Shown here: positions 42,068 to 51,133 of the stretch, one piece after another | Layout: every line of letters begins with the position of its first letter | Numbering within the stretch: position 1 is the first letter of the stretch | Assembly (NCBI RefSeq): GCF_005503355.1 | Contig: NZ_SCMK01000020.1 | Span: forward strand, 32,935-96,934 | From: Sphingomonas sp. 1F27F7B | Lineage (GTDB): Bacteria; Pseudomonadota; Alphaproteobacteria; Sphingomonadales; Sphingomonadaceae | Length of the DNA stretch: 64,000 nt | Direction of reading: 5' to 3' | Position numbers and translations under genes: made by a program | The notes under the pieces: generated by a model | What the model was told of the DNA's origin: nothing | Databases searched by the model: none | What the model saw: the letters and a program-made list of their open reading frames with translations, nothing else

Positions 42068-43554
42068 CGCTCGATAAATCCGCGCTGCGCTGGGGCGCAT
42101 CGATCCTGGCTGTCGCGCTGCTGGCCGGCGGCACAGGCTATTGGGCTGGCCATCGCCAGGCACCGCAATCGGAGGCGACCACGCCCGCCGGGGCAGGCAA
42201 AGTCCTTTACTGGTACGATCCGATGTTCCCCAACCAGAAGTTCGACAAGCCCGGCAAGTCGCCCTTCATGGATATGCAGCTCGTGCCGCGATACGCGGAC
42301 GGAGGAAGCGCCGGCGCGGCCCCCACGGTCGCCGTCGATCCCGCCGCGCGGCAGAGCCTGGGATTGCGGGTCGTCGCGGCGAAGATGGGCAGCCTTGCCT
42401 CGGCCCTCGAGGTCACCGGCACGATCGACTTCAACCAGCGCGACGTCGCCGTCATCCAGGCGCGTTCGGGCGGGTTCGTGAGCCGCGTCTATGCGCGAGC
42501 GCCCGGGGACGTGGTCCGCGCCGGCGCGCCGATCGCGGACCTGCTCCTGCCCGAATGGGGCGGCGCGCAGACCGAATATCTGAGCGTCAGGCGGCTCGGC
42601 AAGCCCGACCTCACCGCGGCCGCGCGCCAGCGACTGCGGCTGATGGGCATGTCCGACGGCCTCATCGCCAGCGTCGAGCGGAGCGGACGCCCGAACGGCG
42701 TGGTGACGATCACGACGCCGATCTCGGGCACGATCCAGACGCTCGACGCCCGTGCCGGCGTGACGCTCGCCATGGGCCAGACGCTCGCCCAGGTAAGCGG
42801 GCTCGGCACCGTCTGGCTCAATGCCGCGGTGCCCGAAGCGCGCGCGGGCGATGTCCGGGTCGGCCAGAATGCCAGCACCACGCTGGCGGGCTTCCCCGGC
42901 GAGCGCTTCGCCGGCCGGGTGATCGCGATCCTGCCGACCACGCAGGCCGACAGCCGCACGCTCACCGTGCGGATCGAGCTGCCCAACCGGGACGGCCGGT
43001 TGCGGCCGGGCATGTTCGCCAGCGTCGCGCTTGGCGGCGATGCCAAGCCGGCGCTGCTGGTGCCGAGCGAAGCGGTGATCCGCACGGGCAGGCGCACGCT
43101 CGTCATGCTGGCCGCAGGCGACGGGCGCTATCATCCCGCCGAGGTCCGCATCGGCCGCGAGGCAGGCGGCGAGACCGAGATCCTTGCCGGCCTGTCGCCC
43201 GGCGAGAACGTCGTCGTCTCGGGGCAGTTCCTGATCGATTCCGAGGCGAGCCTGTCGGGAATCGAGGCGCGGCCGATCGGCGGCGGTGCGGCATCGGCGA
43301 CCATCGCCGCGCCGGCGTCGAAAGCCACGCTGTACGAGACGACGGGCAAGATCGAGCGGATCACGGCCAATTCGGTGACGCTCAGCCACGAGCCCGTTCC
43401 CGCGCTCGACTGGCCGGCGATGACGATGACCTTCGCGCTCGCCAATCCGGGCATCGCGCGCGGCTTCAAGGCGGGTGACCGGGTCCGGTTCGGGTTCGAC
43501 CGGCCCCCGGCGGGACCGACGCTGCGGCATATGGCGAAGGTGGCGGGCCAGTGA
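42064..43554 (+). CDS. cusB: CusB periplasmic adaptor with fused CusF-like C-domain
   Basis: A 496-residue membrane-fusion protein. N-terminal anchor (about 8-28); heavy-metal-binding segment (YWYDPMFPNQKFDKPGKSP, FMDMQLVP); barrel and lipoyl-like domains (IDFNQRDVAVIQARSGGFV); then, from about residue 420, a CusF-like domain with the Cu(I) ligands Trp and two Met in WPAMTMTF. CusB normally ends before CusF, so the chaperone is fused here while a separate CusF gene also follows. It joins the outer duct to the inner pump and passes metal to CusA. Overlaps cusA by ATGA-like GTGA (43551-43554). Confidence 0.93.
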   Translation: MTLDKSALRWGASILAVALLAGGTGYWAGHRQAPQSEATTPAGAGKVLYWYDPMFPNQKFDKPGKSPFMDMQLVPRYADGGSAGAAPTVAVDPAARQSLGLRVVAAKMGSLASALEVTGTIDFNQRDVAVIQARSGGFVSRVYARAPGDVVRAGAPIADLLLPEWGGAQTEYLSVRRLGKPDLTAAARQRLRLMGMSDGLIASVERSGRPNGVVTITTPISGTIQTLDARAGVTLAMGQTLAQVSGLGTVWLNAAVPEARAGDVRVGQNASTTLAGFPGERFAGRVIAILPTTQADSRTLTVRIELPNRDGRLRPGMFASVALGGDAKPALLVPSEAVIRTGRRTLVMLAAGDGRYHPAEVRIGREAGGETEILAGLSPGENVVVSGQFLIDSEASLSGIEARPIGGGAASATIAAPASKATLYETTGKIERITANSVTLSHEPVPALDWPAMTMTFALANPGIARGFKAGDRVRFGFDRPPAGPTLRHMAKVAGQ

Positions 43555-46500
43555 TCGCCCATCTCATCCGCTGGTCGGTGAGGAACCGCTTCTTCGTCGT
43601 GCTCGGCATGCTCGCGCTGGTCGGCGCGGGCCTGTGGGCGGTGCGCTCGACCCCGATCGACGCGCTGCCCGATCTTTCCGACGTGCAGGTCGTGATCCGC
43701 ACTTCCTATCCGGGTCAGGCGCCGCAGATCGTCGAGAACCAGATCACCTATCCGCTCACCACCACCATGCTGTCGGTGCCCGGCGCCAAGACGGTGCGCG
43801 GCTATAGCTTCTTCGGCGACAGCTTCGTCTATGTGATCTTCGAGGACGGCACCGATCTCTACTGGGCGCGCAGCCGCGTGCTCGAATATCTCAACCAGGT
43901 CCAGGGTCGGTTGCCGGCCAGCGCCCGCAGCGCGCTCGGGCCGGACGCGACCGGGGTCGGCTGGGTCTATGAATATGCGCTGGTCGACCGCACCGGCCGG
44001 CACGATCTCTCGCAGCTTCGCGGGTTGCAGGACTGGTTCCTGCGCTACGAGCTGAAGACCGTGACCGGCGTGGCCGAAGTCGCCAGCATCGGCGGCATGG
44101 TCAAGCAGTACCAGGTGCTGCTCGATCCGGTGAAGCTCGCGGCCTACGGCGTAACCCACGCCCAGGCAGTGCAGGCGATCAGCCAAGCCAATCAGGAAGC
44201 CGGCGGCTCGGTGCTGGAAATGGCCGAGGCCGAATATATGGTCCGCGCCTCGGGCTATCTGAAAACGCTCGACGATTTCCGGGCAATCCCGCTCAAGACT
44301 GCGGCGGGCGGCGTGCCCGTCCGGCTCGGCGATGTCGCCACGATCCAGGTCGGCCCCGAGATGCGGCGCGGCATCGCCGAACTGAACGGCGAAGGCGAGG
44401 TCGCCGGCGGCGTCGTTATTCTTCGGTCAGGCAAGAACGCCCGTGAGACCATCGCGGCGGTCAAGGACAAGCTCGCCGATCTCAGGAAAAGCCTGCCGCC
44501 GGGCGTCGAGGTGGTCACGGTCTATGACCGCTCGCAGCTGATCGATCGCGCGGTCGAGAACCTCACCCGCAAGCTGGTCGAGGAGTTCATCGTCGTCGCA
44601 TTGGTCTGCGCCCTGTTCCTCTGGCACGTCCGCTCGGCGCTGGTCGCGATCCTGACCTTGCCGCTCGGTGTGCTGGCCGCGTTCGTCGTAATGCGGTTCC
44701 AGGGGGTGAACGCCAACATCATGTCGCTGGGCGGCATCGCCATCGCCATCGGCGCGATGGTGGATGCGGCGGTCGTCATGATCGAGAACGCCCACAAGAG
44801 GATCGAACGCTGGGAGCAGGATCACCCGGACAGACATCTCGATGGCGAGATGCGCTGGATCGTCGTCACCGAGGCGGCGGCCGAGGTCGGGCCGGCGCTG
44901 TTCTTCAGCCTGCTGATCATCACGCTGTCGTTCATTCCGGTCTTCACCCTGGAGGCGCAGGAAGGCCGGCTGTTCGCGCCGCTCGCCTTCACCAAGACCT
45001 ATGCGATGGGCGCGGCCGCGATCCTGTCGGTGACCCTGGTGCCGATCCTGATGGGCTGGCTGATCCGGGGCCGCATTCCGGCCGAGCAGGCCAATCCGGT
45101 CAATCGCTGGCTCACCAATATCTACCGGCCCGCGATCGACTGGACGATGAAGCGGCCCAAGGCAGTGCTGCTGATCGCGGCTCTGGTGTTCGCCACCACG
45201 GCCTGGCCGCTCAGCCGGCTCGGCGGCGAGTTCATGCCCAATCTCGACGAGGGCGACCTGCTCTACATGCCCTCGGCGCTGCCGGGCCTCTCGGCCGCCA
45301 AGGCGAGTGAGCTGCTCCAGCGGACCGACCGCCTGATCAAGACCGTGCCCGAAGTCGAAAGCGTGTTCGGCAAGGCCGGCCGCGCCGAGACCGCGACCGA
45401 TCCCGCGCCGCTCGAAATGTTCGAGACGACGATCCAATTCAAGCCCCGCGACCAGTGGCGGTCGGGCATGACGCCCGAACGCCTTGTCGACGAGCTCGAT
45501 CGCCGGGTGAAGCTTCCGGGTCTCGCCAATATCTGGGTGCCGCCGATCCGCAACCGCATCGACATGCTCGCGACGGGCATCAAGAGCCCGATCGGGGTCA
45601 AGGTGTCGGGCAGTGACCTCGCCGAGCTCGACCGCATCGCGCATGATGTCGAGACCGTGGCCAGGAGCGTGCCCGGCGTCAGCTCGGCGCTCGCCGAGCG
45701 GCTGACCGGCGGACGCTATGTCGATGTCGACATAGACCGCGCCGCCGCCGCGCGGTTCGGGCTCAACATCGCCGACGTCCAGGCCATCGTCTCCGGCGCG
45801 ATCGGCGGCGAGACGATCGGCGAGACGGTCGAGGGCCTCGCCCGCTATCCGATCAGCGTGCGCTATCCGCGCGAATTGCGCGACAGCCTCGAAAGGCTGC
45901 GGGCGCTACCGATCCTGACGCCCGCGGGCCAGCAGATCACCTTGGGCACCGTGGCAAACGTCTCGATCGCCGAGGGACCGCCGATGCTCAAGACCGAGAA
46001 TGCCCGGCCTTCGACCTGGGTCTACGTCGATGTGCGCGGGCGCGATCTTGCCTCGGTGGTCGGCGATCTGCAGCGTGCGGTGGCGAAACAGGTCAGGCTC
46101 TCGCCTGGGGTCAGCATCGCTTACTCTGGCCAGTTCGAATATCTCGAGCGCGCGGTCGACCGCTTGAAGCTGGTCGTGCCCGCGACGCTGCTGATCATCT
46201 TCGTGCTGCTCTACCTCATCTTCGGCCGCTTCGACGAGGCGGCGCTGATCATGGGGACGCTGCCGTTTGCGCTGACCGGCGGCATCTGGACGCTTTATCT
46301 GCTGGGGTTCAACCAGTCGATCGCCACCGGGGTCGGGTTCATCGCGCTCGCCGGCGTCTCCGCCGAGTTCGGGGTGGTGATGCTGATCTATCTCAAGAAC
46401 GCGCTGGCCGAGCGCGGCGCACATCCGGACGCTGCCGAGGTCGAGGCCGCCGTGCGCGAAGGCGCGCTGCTGCGCGTCCGTCCCAAGGCGATGACGGTGG

Positions 46501-46694
46501 CGGTGATCCTGGCCGGCCTGCTGCCGATCCTGCTGGGATCAGGCGCGGGTTCGGAGGTCATGAGCCGGATTGCCGCGCCGATGATCGGCGGCATGCTGAC
46601 CGCGCCCTTGCTCTCAATGTTCGTCCTGCCCGCCGCCTACCTGCTGTTGCGCCGGCCCAAGACCGATCCCATCCCTCAACCCGTTTCATCATGA
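43551..46694 (+). CDS. cusA: CusA heavy-metal RND efflux pump
   Basis: A 1047-residue HME-RND transporter with 12 membrane helices and two large periplasmic loops (start GTG 43551). Features: PIDALPDLSDVQVVI near the N-terminus, IGAMVDAAVVMIENAHKR in helix 4, NLDEGDLLYMPSALPGLS and NRIDMLATGIKSPIGVKV carrying the Met residues used for Cu(I)/Ag(I), and GVSAEFGVVMLIYLKNAL. It expels monovalent copper or silver from periplasm and cytosol with proton motive force. Confidence 0.95.
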   Translation: MIAHLIRWSVRNRFFVVLGMLALVGAGLWAVRSTPIDALPDLSDVQVVIRTSYPGQAPQIVENQITYPLTTTMLSVPGAKTVRGYSFFGDSFVYVIFEDGTDLYWARSRVLEYLNQVQGRLPASARSALGPDATGVGWVYEYALVDRTGRHDLSQLRGLQDWFLRYELKTVTGVAEVASIGGMVKQYQVLLDPVKLAAYGVTHAQAVQAISQANQEAGGSVLEMAEAEYMVRASGYLKTLDDFRAIPLKTAAGGVPVRLGDVATIQVGPEMRRGIAELNGEGEVAGGVVILRSGKNARETIAAVKDKLADLRKSLPPGVEVVTVYDRSQLIDRAVENLTRKLVEEFIVVALVCALFLWHVRSALVAILTLPLGVLAAFVVMRFQGVNANIMSLGGIAIAIGAMVDAAVVMIENAHKRIERWEQDHPDRHLDGEMRWIVVTEAAAEVGPALFFSLLIITLSFIPVFTLEAQEGRLFAPLAFTKTYAMGAAAILSVTLVPILMGWLIRGRIPAEQANPVNRWLTNIYRPAIDWTMKRPKAVLLIAALVFATTAWPLSRLGGEFMPNLDEGDLLYMPSALPGLSAAKASELLQRTDRLIKTVPEVESVFGKAGRAETATDPAPLEMFETTIQFKPRDQWRSGMTPERLVDELDRRVKLPGLANIWVPPIRNRIDMLATGIKSPIGVKVSGSDLAELDRIAHDVETVARSVPGVSSALAERLTGGRYVDVDIDRAAAARFGLNIADVQAIVSGAIGGETIGETVEGLARYPISVRYPRELRDSLERLRALPILTPAGQQITLGTVANVSIAEGPPMLKTENARPSTWVYVDVRGRDLASVVGDLQRAVAKQVRLSPGVSIAYSGQFEYLERAVDRLKLVVPATLLIIFVLLYLIFGRFDEAALIMGTLPFALTGGIWTLYLLGFNQSIATGVGFIALAGVSAEFGVVMLIYLKNALAERGAHPDAAEVEAAVREGALLRVRPKAMTVAVILAGLLPILLGSGAGSEVMSRIAAPMIGGMLTAPLLSMFVLPAAYLLLRRPKTDPIPQPVSS

Positions 46695-46705
46695 AGGAGA
46701 AGACG

Positions 46706-47095
46706 ATGAACCATGCACGACTGACCATTGCCCTCGGCCTCGCCGCCCTGACTGCCGCGTGCGGCAAGAAGGCGGAGGCCCCCGTTGCGACTGAGACCAA
46801 CGAGGCGGCGCCCGCCGCGACCATGAGCGGCGACATGGGCAACATGTCGATGGCGCCTGACGCGAACGCCGCGATCAAGGCCAAGGGCCATGGCACCGTC
46901 ACCGCGATCGACAAGGCGGCAGGCACGATCACGCTCGATCATGGTCCGATCCCGGAGGCCAAGTGGCCCGCGATGACGATGGCGTTCAAGGCCGCGCCGT
47001 CGATCACCGATGCGGTCAAGGTCGGCGACAAGGTCGATTTCGACCTCTCGCTCAAGGGCAGCGATGGCGAGGTCACCGCGATCGCAAAGCAGTGA
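46706..47095 (+). CDS. cusF: CusF-type copper/silver chaperone lipoprotein
   Basis: A 129-residue protein. The lipobox is LTAAC; a Met-containing linker (MSGDMGNMSM) is followed by the CusF OB-fold with the Cu(I) site WPAMTMAF. ATG 46706 follows AAGGAG, and an in-frame ATG five codons upstream at 46691 has no ribosome site. CusF hands Cu(I) to CusB. Here it duplicates the domain fused to CusB. Confidence 0.9.
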   Translation: MNHARLTIALGLAALTAACGKKAEAPVATETNEAAPAATMSGDMGNMSMAPDANAAIKAKGHGTVTAIDKAAGTITLDHGPIPEAKWPAMTMAFKAAPSITDAVKVGDKVDFDLSLKGSDGEVTAIAKQ

Positions 47096-47343
47096 TCCGC
47101 TAAGTTCGACCGGAAAAAGCTGGTTGCGGCGCCGCTCCCGGGCGGCGACGCCCGTGCCGGCCGTCTGCCTGGCTGTGCGCCCGGTCGACGGTTGCGACCG
47201 GCAACGCCCAATGCCAGCGGCGTTTCCCTGCGCGATCACCGACAATTTGAGCACGCTTCGCGGATCGCACATTGAACGTGCAAGCCGCCCTTGCTCGCGA
47301 TAGCCTGAACGGCAAGGAGCCCAGTTTAGATGACCCAGCCAGT

Positions 47344-48639
47344 ATGACCTTGTTACCCGCGACACATCATGATCTCGTGAGCGAGCTTGTCCGTCGTTGG
47401 CGAGACGATCCCGGCGCCACCTATCGCTCCTGGTTTCTGTGGGACGAACGGCTGAAAAACTTCCGCTCCATCCGTCGCGGGCTGCAGCAGGTGGTCGCAG
47501 AAATCGAAAGTGGGCGGTTCGGCGTCGCCTATCGCGGCTCGTCACTGGAAACGGTTGTCCACTCGATCGCCGAACAGCGGCAGATCTTCAAGGGCGCCGA
47601 CCATGCCTGGCTGTGGAAGCCCAAGCTGCGCATTCCAGACATCTACGAAAGCCCGGACAACCAGCGGGCGTTCGGTCGCCTGCTCGACAATTGCTCGTGC
47701 TGCGATACCGCCGAGGAGATCATCAGCCACATCCGCAGCATAGACGCGCTCAAGATCAAGGGGCTGGGGCCGGCGGCGGCCAACCTGCTCTATTTCCTTC
47801 ACCCGACGCTGGTGCCGCCCTTCAATACCGCGATCGTCAAGGGCTACAATGCCGTCACCGGCGCCAAGGTGAAGCTCGGGTCATGGGATCATTTTCTCGC
47901 CATGCGCGCCGGCATCCTCGACCTCAACGACCGTTACCGCGAGTTGCTCTCCAACGATCTCGGCGCGATCGGCGGACTGTTGTTCGACATTGGCTCGGGC
48001 CGCTATCCCGCGCCACCGCTGGAGGATGACGCAACGGCGGCCGACGACTGGCTCGGCAGATTGGAACATGCCAGAGCGGAGGCAAGCCGGCTCGACAAGA
48101 CAGCCGCCGCGCAGGGCGAAACCGATCGCACGCACGCCGAAATCCAGGCCTGGCTGCGCGACCTCGGCCATGCCCTCGGTTACGATGTGTGGATCGCCGC
48201 CAATGACCGCGGTCGACTTCACGCTGGCTGCCCGCTTGGACAGGGATGCCTCGAGCGCCTTCCAGACGCCATTGCGACCTCTCCCGGAGCGGACTCGATC
48301 CGCCTCATCGACGTGTTGTGGCTGGCGAAGGGTGGCGACGGCGTCGCCGCCGCGTTCGAGGTTGAACATTCGACCTCGATCTACTCGGGGATCGTGCGCA
48401 TGCTCGATCTGGCGCTGTCGGGGAGCGATCTGCACGCTGCCGCCGGGCTATTCCTGGTCGCACCGAATGCGCGCGAGCAGGACGTTCGCGCGCAACTCCG
48501 TCGCCCGGCTTTCAGCCGTATTGCCGATCTCGACTTCGCCTATCTGCCCTATGGCGAGCTGGAGAGAAACAGGGACGCGATCGCTCGTTTTGGAACGGGA
48601 TTGAAGGCCATCAAGGCGATCTCAAGCCCCCTTCCCTGA
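47344..48639 (+). CDS. Helix-hairpin-helix plus nuclease-like protein of unknown function
   Basis: About 431 residues. The middle part has a DNA-glycosylase-like helix-hairpin-helix motif (IKGLGPAAANLLYFLHPTLVPPFNTAIVKGY, about residues 135-165) preceded by a CSCC pair. The C-terminal half (about 265-400) has a pattern like the PD-(D/E)XK nuclease core (IDVLWL... then FEVEHSTSIYSG). No known family assignment. The arrangement could serve DNA repair or defence. ATG 47344 is preferred over an in-frame TTG at 47272. Its stop is 2 bp before the inverted repeat of a Tn3-family element at 48642. Confidence 0.65.
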   Translation: MTLLPATHHDLVSELVRRWRDDPGATYRSWFLWDERLKNFRSIRRGLQQVVAEIESGRFGVAYRGSSLETVVHSIAEQRQIFKGADHAWLWKPKLRIPDIYESPDNQRAFGRLLDNCSCCDTAEEIISHIRSIDALKIKGLGPAAANLLYFLHPTLVPPFNTAIVKGYNAVTGAKVKLGSWDHFLAMRAGILDLNDRYRELLSNDLGAIGGLLFDIGSGRYPAPPLEDDATAADDWLGRLEHARAEASRLDKTAAAQGETDRTHAEIQAWLRDLGHALGYDVWIAANDRGRLHAGCPLGQGCLERLPDAIATSPGADSIRLIDVLWLAKGGDGVAAAFEVEHSTSIYSGIVRMLDLALSGSDLHAAAGLFLVAPNAREQDVRAQLRRPAFSRIADLDFAYLPYGELERNRDAIARFGTGLKAIKAISSPLP

Positions 48640-48641
48640 AA

Positions 48642-48679
48642 GGGGGCGTTTGCGGGAGGGGGCGGAATCCTACGCCAAG
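48642..48679 (+). repeat. Left inverted repeat of a Tn5393-like Tn3-family element
   Basis: GGGGGCGTTTGCGGGAGG followed by GGGCGGAATCCTACGC matches the Tn5393-type terminal repeat (GGGGTCGTTTGCGGG...) with one change that I can see. It faces inward toward the GNAT, tnpR and tnpA genes. The matching right repeat is not in the window because the element is interrupted. Confidence 0.75.
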
Positions 48680-48705
48680 CTCGCCCAGATAGCCGGCGCG
48701 AGATC

Positions 48706-49236
48706 TTACTTGTTGCTGCCTTCTACGGTCGCGCCAGAAAGGCGACGGCTCAGTTCTATCCGGCGATGGCTACGCATTTTGAAGGTGTCTGGCCCAACGC
48801 GCCGATACTCAATGAAGCCGAGAGAACGCCAAAATCGCTCTGCCGCTTCATTCGCTTCCAGCACGGCCAACCGAATCTCTGTGGCACCTCTCGCAGCGGC
48901 CCAGCTTTCGACCGTCGAGTAAATTGAGCGTCCGACGCCACGACCACGCTGTGCGGCATCTACGATCATGAAGCCGAGATACCATGTGCCATCACGCGGA
49001 TAATCGCGGAGGATGGCCGCGATTGCATATAGGCCGCCAGGCCCCTTCCATCCCAGGACAGCTTGATTGTGGGCGCTCTTTTCGGGCGGCACATCGGAGA
49101 AAAGCTCGCGAGCATCGTCCAGCGTGGGCGCGGCCCCGTCCTGCAACAGGAAATAGTCGCTGCAACGGTTGTACAGGTCTGCAACGTCTGCGGCGTCCGC
49201 TTGGGTAAGTTTGATCGGGGCTCCCGTCATCATCAT
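48706..49236 (-). CDS. GNAT-family N-acetyltransferase (transposon cargo)
   Basis: A 176-residue acetyltransferase. The acetyl-CoA motif is in MIVDAAQRGRGVGRSIYSTVESWA (Q/RxxGxG/A type), followed by IRLAVLEANEAAERFWRSLGF, the usual C-terminal GNAT beta-bulge and helix. Substrate unknown; related proteins acetylate small amines or antibiotics. It overlaps tnpR by ATGA (49233-49236) and lies inside the Tn5393-like element. Any of three consecutive ATG codons may be the start. Confidence 0.8.
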   Translation of the reverse strand: MMMTGAPIKLTQADAADVADLYNRCSDYFLLQDGAAPTLDDARELFSDVPPEKSAHNQAVLGWKGPGGLYAIAAILRDYPRDGTWYLGFMIVDAAQRGRGVGRSIYSTVESWAAARGATEIRLAVLEANEAAERFWRSLGFIEYRRVGPDTFKMRSHRRIELSRRLSGATVEGSNK

Positions 49237-49853
49237 CGCGTTTTGGCAGCAAGCACGCGCTGACCGTAATCCCGGAGTTCCCCGTTGGGACCGACATAGC
49301 GGTAGAGAGTGACGCGCTCGATCCCGAGTTCCTTGCAGAGGTCGGAAACGGACGTGTCGCGTTGGGCCATAGCAGCCTGAGCGAGCCGCACCTGGGCCTT
49401 GGAGAGGGCGAACTTGCGGCCACCCTTGCGTCCCCGCGCGCGGGCAGCGGCCAGGCCAGCCATGGTGCGCTCGCGGATCATATCCCGCTCAAACTCCGCC
49501 AGTGTGGCAAAAATGCCGAACACCATCCGGCCCGATGGCGTCGTGGTGTCGATCTGCGCGCCCTTGCCGGTGAGCACCCGCAGACCGATACCGCGATCCG
49601 ACAGATTCTGCACCGTGCTGACCAGGTGGGTGAGCGTTCGGCCGAGCCGGTCGAGCTTCCAAACGATGAGGACATCGCCGTCGCGCAACGATTTCAGGCA
49701 GGCGGCAAGACCGGGGCGATCATCACGGCTACCGGATGCACGATCATCATAGATATTGCCTGGCTCGACACCGGCAGCGCGAAGGGCATCGTGCTGCAGG
49801 TCGAGCGACTGCGAGCCGTCGGCTTTGGACACGCGGGCGTAGCCGATCAGCAT
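49233..49853 (-). CDS. tnpR: TnpR serine resolvase of the Tn5393-like element
   Basis: A 206-residue serine recombinase. Catalytic Ser9 is in GYARVSKADGS, with the usual LDRLGRTLTHLV, and a C-terminal helix-turn-helix (VSDLCKELGIERVTLYRYVG). It resolves cointegrates at res and may repress tnpA. It is divergent from the tnpA gene at 49979 across a 125-bp gap. Confidence 0.93.
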   Translation of the reverse strand: MLIGYARVSKADGSQSLDLQHDALRAAGVEPGNIYDDRASGSRDDRPGLAACLKSLRDGDVLIVWKLDRLGRTLTHLVSTVQNLSDRGIGLRVLTGKGAQIDTTTPSGRMVFGIFATLAEFERDMIRERTMAGLAAARARGRKGGRKFALSKAQVRLAQAAMAQRDTSVSDLCKELGIERVTLYRYVGPNGELRDYGQRVLAAKTR

Positions 49854-49978
49854 GGATCACAAACGAAGGTTTGAGGCGGTGACGAACATGAGCACATAAG
49901 ATTGGGCTATTGTGTATCTTAACCAGCATCTCAATCAAGCTATCTCAAACCGTAGCTCGGAAAGAATAAGGAGCATGT
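49854..49978. other. Divergent tnpR/tnpA gap with res site
   Basis: 125 bp between the divergent genes, AT-richer than the surroundings. Contains facing near-repeats (GCACATAAGATT and ATTGTGTATCTT) that fit a resolvase-binding region. The AAGGAG before tnpA ATG 49979 lies at its end. Confidence 0.5.
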
Positions 49979-51118
49979 ATGCCGCGTCGCGTGACCCTGA
50001 CCGATCGACAGCGCGAGGCGCTGCTTCACTTGCCGGTCGATCAAGGTGAGCTGCTGCGGCACTATACCCTCAGCGATGAGGATCTCGGGCATATCCGCCA
50101 GCGCCGGCGCGCCCACAATCGTTTTGGCTTCGCGCTGCAACTGTGCGTCCTGCGCTACCCGGGCCGGGTGCTCGCTCCTGGCGAGTTGATCCCGGCGCAG
50201 GTATCGGATTTCATCGCGGCCCAGCTCGGCCTGACCAGCGACGATCTACTCCTCTATGCCGCGCGCGAGGAGACCCGGCACGAGCATCTGGCGGACCTTC
50301 GCCGAATCTACGGCTATCGCTCCTTTTCGGGGCGGGGCGCACGGGATTTGCGCGAATGGATCGCTCGGGAAGCCGAGGCGGCGACATCGAATGAGGATCT
50401 TGCCCGTCGCTTCGTTGCGGAGTGTCGCCGCACCCGCACGATCCTTCCCGGCTCCTCGACGATCGAGCGCCTTTGCGCCGATGCGCTGGTTGAGGCCGAG
50501 CGCCGGATCGAGGATCTTATCGCCCATCGCATCACGCCAACCCTGAGCGAGAATTTGGCTCACCTGTTGGAGGATACGGTGGATGGTCGCGTCACGCGCT
50601 TCGTATGGCTGCGACAGTTCGAGGTTGGCGCAAATTCAGCAGCCGCTAACCGGCTGATGGATCGACTGGAATATCTTCAAAGGTTCGATCTTCCGGCGGA
50701 TTTGCTGGACGGCGTGCCGGCGCATCGTGTGACCCGGCTTCGCCGGCAGGGCGAGCGCTATTACGCCGACGGCATGCGTGATCTGCCCGAAGACAGGCGG
50801 CTTGCGATCCTCGCTGTCTGCACCCTGGAATGGCGGTCATCGCTGGCCGATGTCATCGTGGAGACCCACGATCGCATCGTAGGCCGTCTCTATCGGGCCT
50901 CCGAACGCCTTTGCAACACCAGGATCGCCGACGAAAAGGCGGCCGTTCGGGACACGCTGAAGTCCTTTGCCGAAATCGGTGGTGCTTTGCTTGGAGCGCA
51001 GGACGATGGCACGGCCCTGGACGGGATAATCGCCACCGGGCCTGGCTGGGAACGGTTCAGAACCCTTGTCGGCGTCACCTCAAGGTTTGTTCGCCAGACA
51101 ACGATTTCTCGGACATAA
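49979..51118 (+). pseudogene. tnpA: Tn5393-like TnpA transposase, 3' part lost to insertion
   Basis: Starts as a normal Tn3-family transposase (MPRRVTLTDRQREALLHLPVD, DUF4158-type N-domain, RRIYGYRSFSGRGARDLREW). After about residue 364 (GWERFRTL) it runs at base 51071 into the inverted repeat of another transposon and stops at 51118. The last 15 or so residues are therefore translated from the inserted element. The catalytic DDE domain (about 600 residues) is missing, so it is inactive. The rest should resume just beyond base 64000. Confidence 0.88.
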
Positions 51119-51133
51119 GCGGAACATGGGCTA
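51071..51133 (+). repeat. Terminal inverted repeat, left
   Basis: Starts GGCGTCACCTCAAGG. Over 63 positions it matches the reverse complement of 63938-64000 at all but about eight sites, with the first 20 identical. The tnpA stop codon (51133-51131) lies within its inner end, as in many Tn3-family elements. Confidence 0.85.

Noticed and set aside
51071..51118. The last residues of the truncated Tn5393-like TnpA as true protein
   Set aside because: They are read from the inverted repeat of the inserted transposon, which also occurs inverted at the window end.
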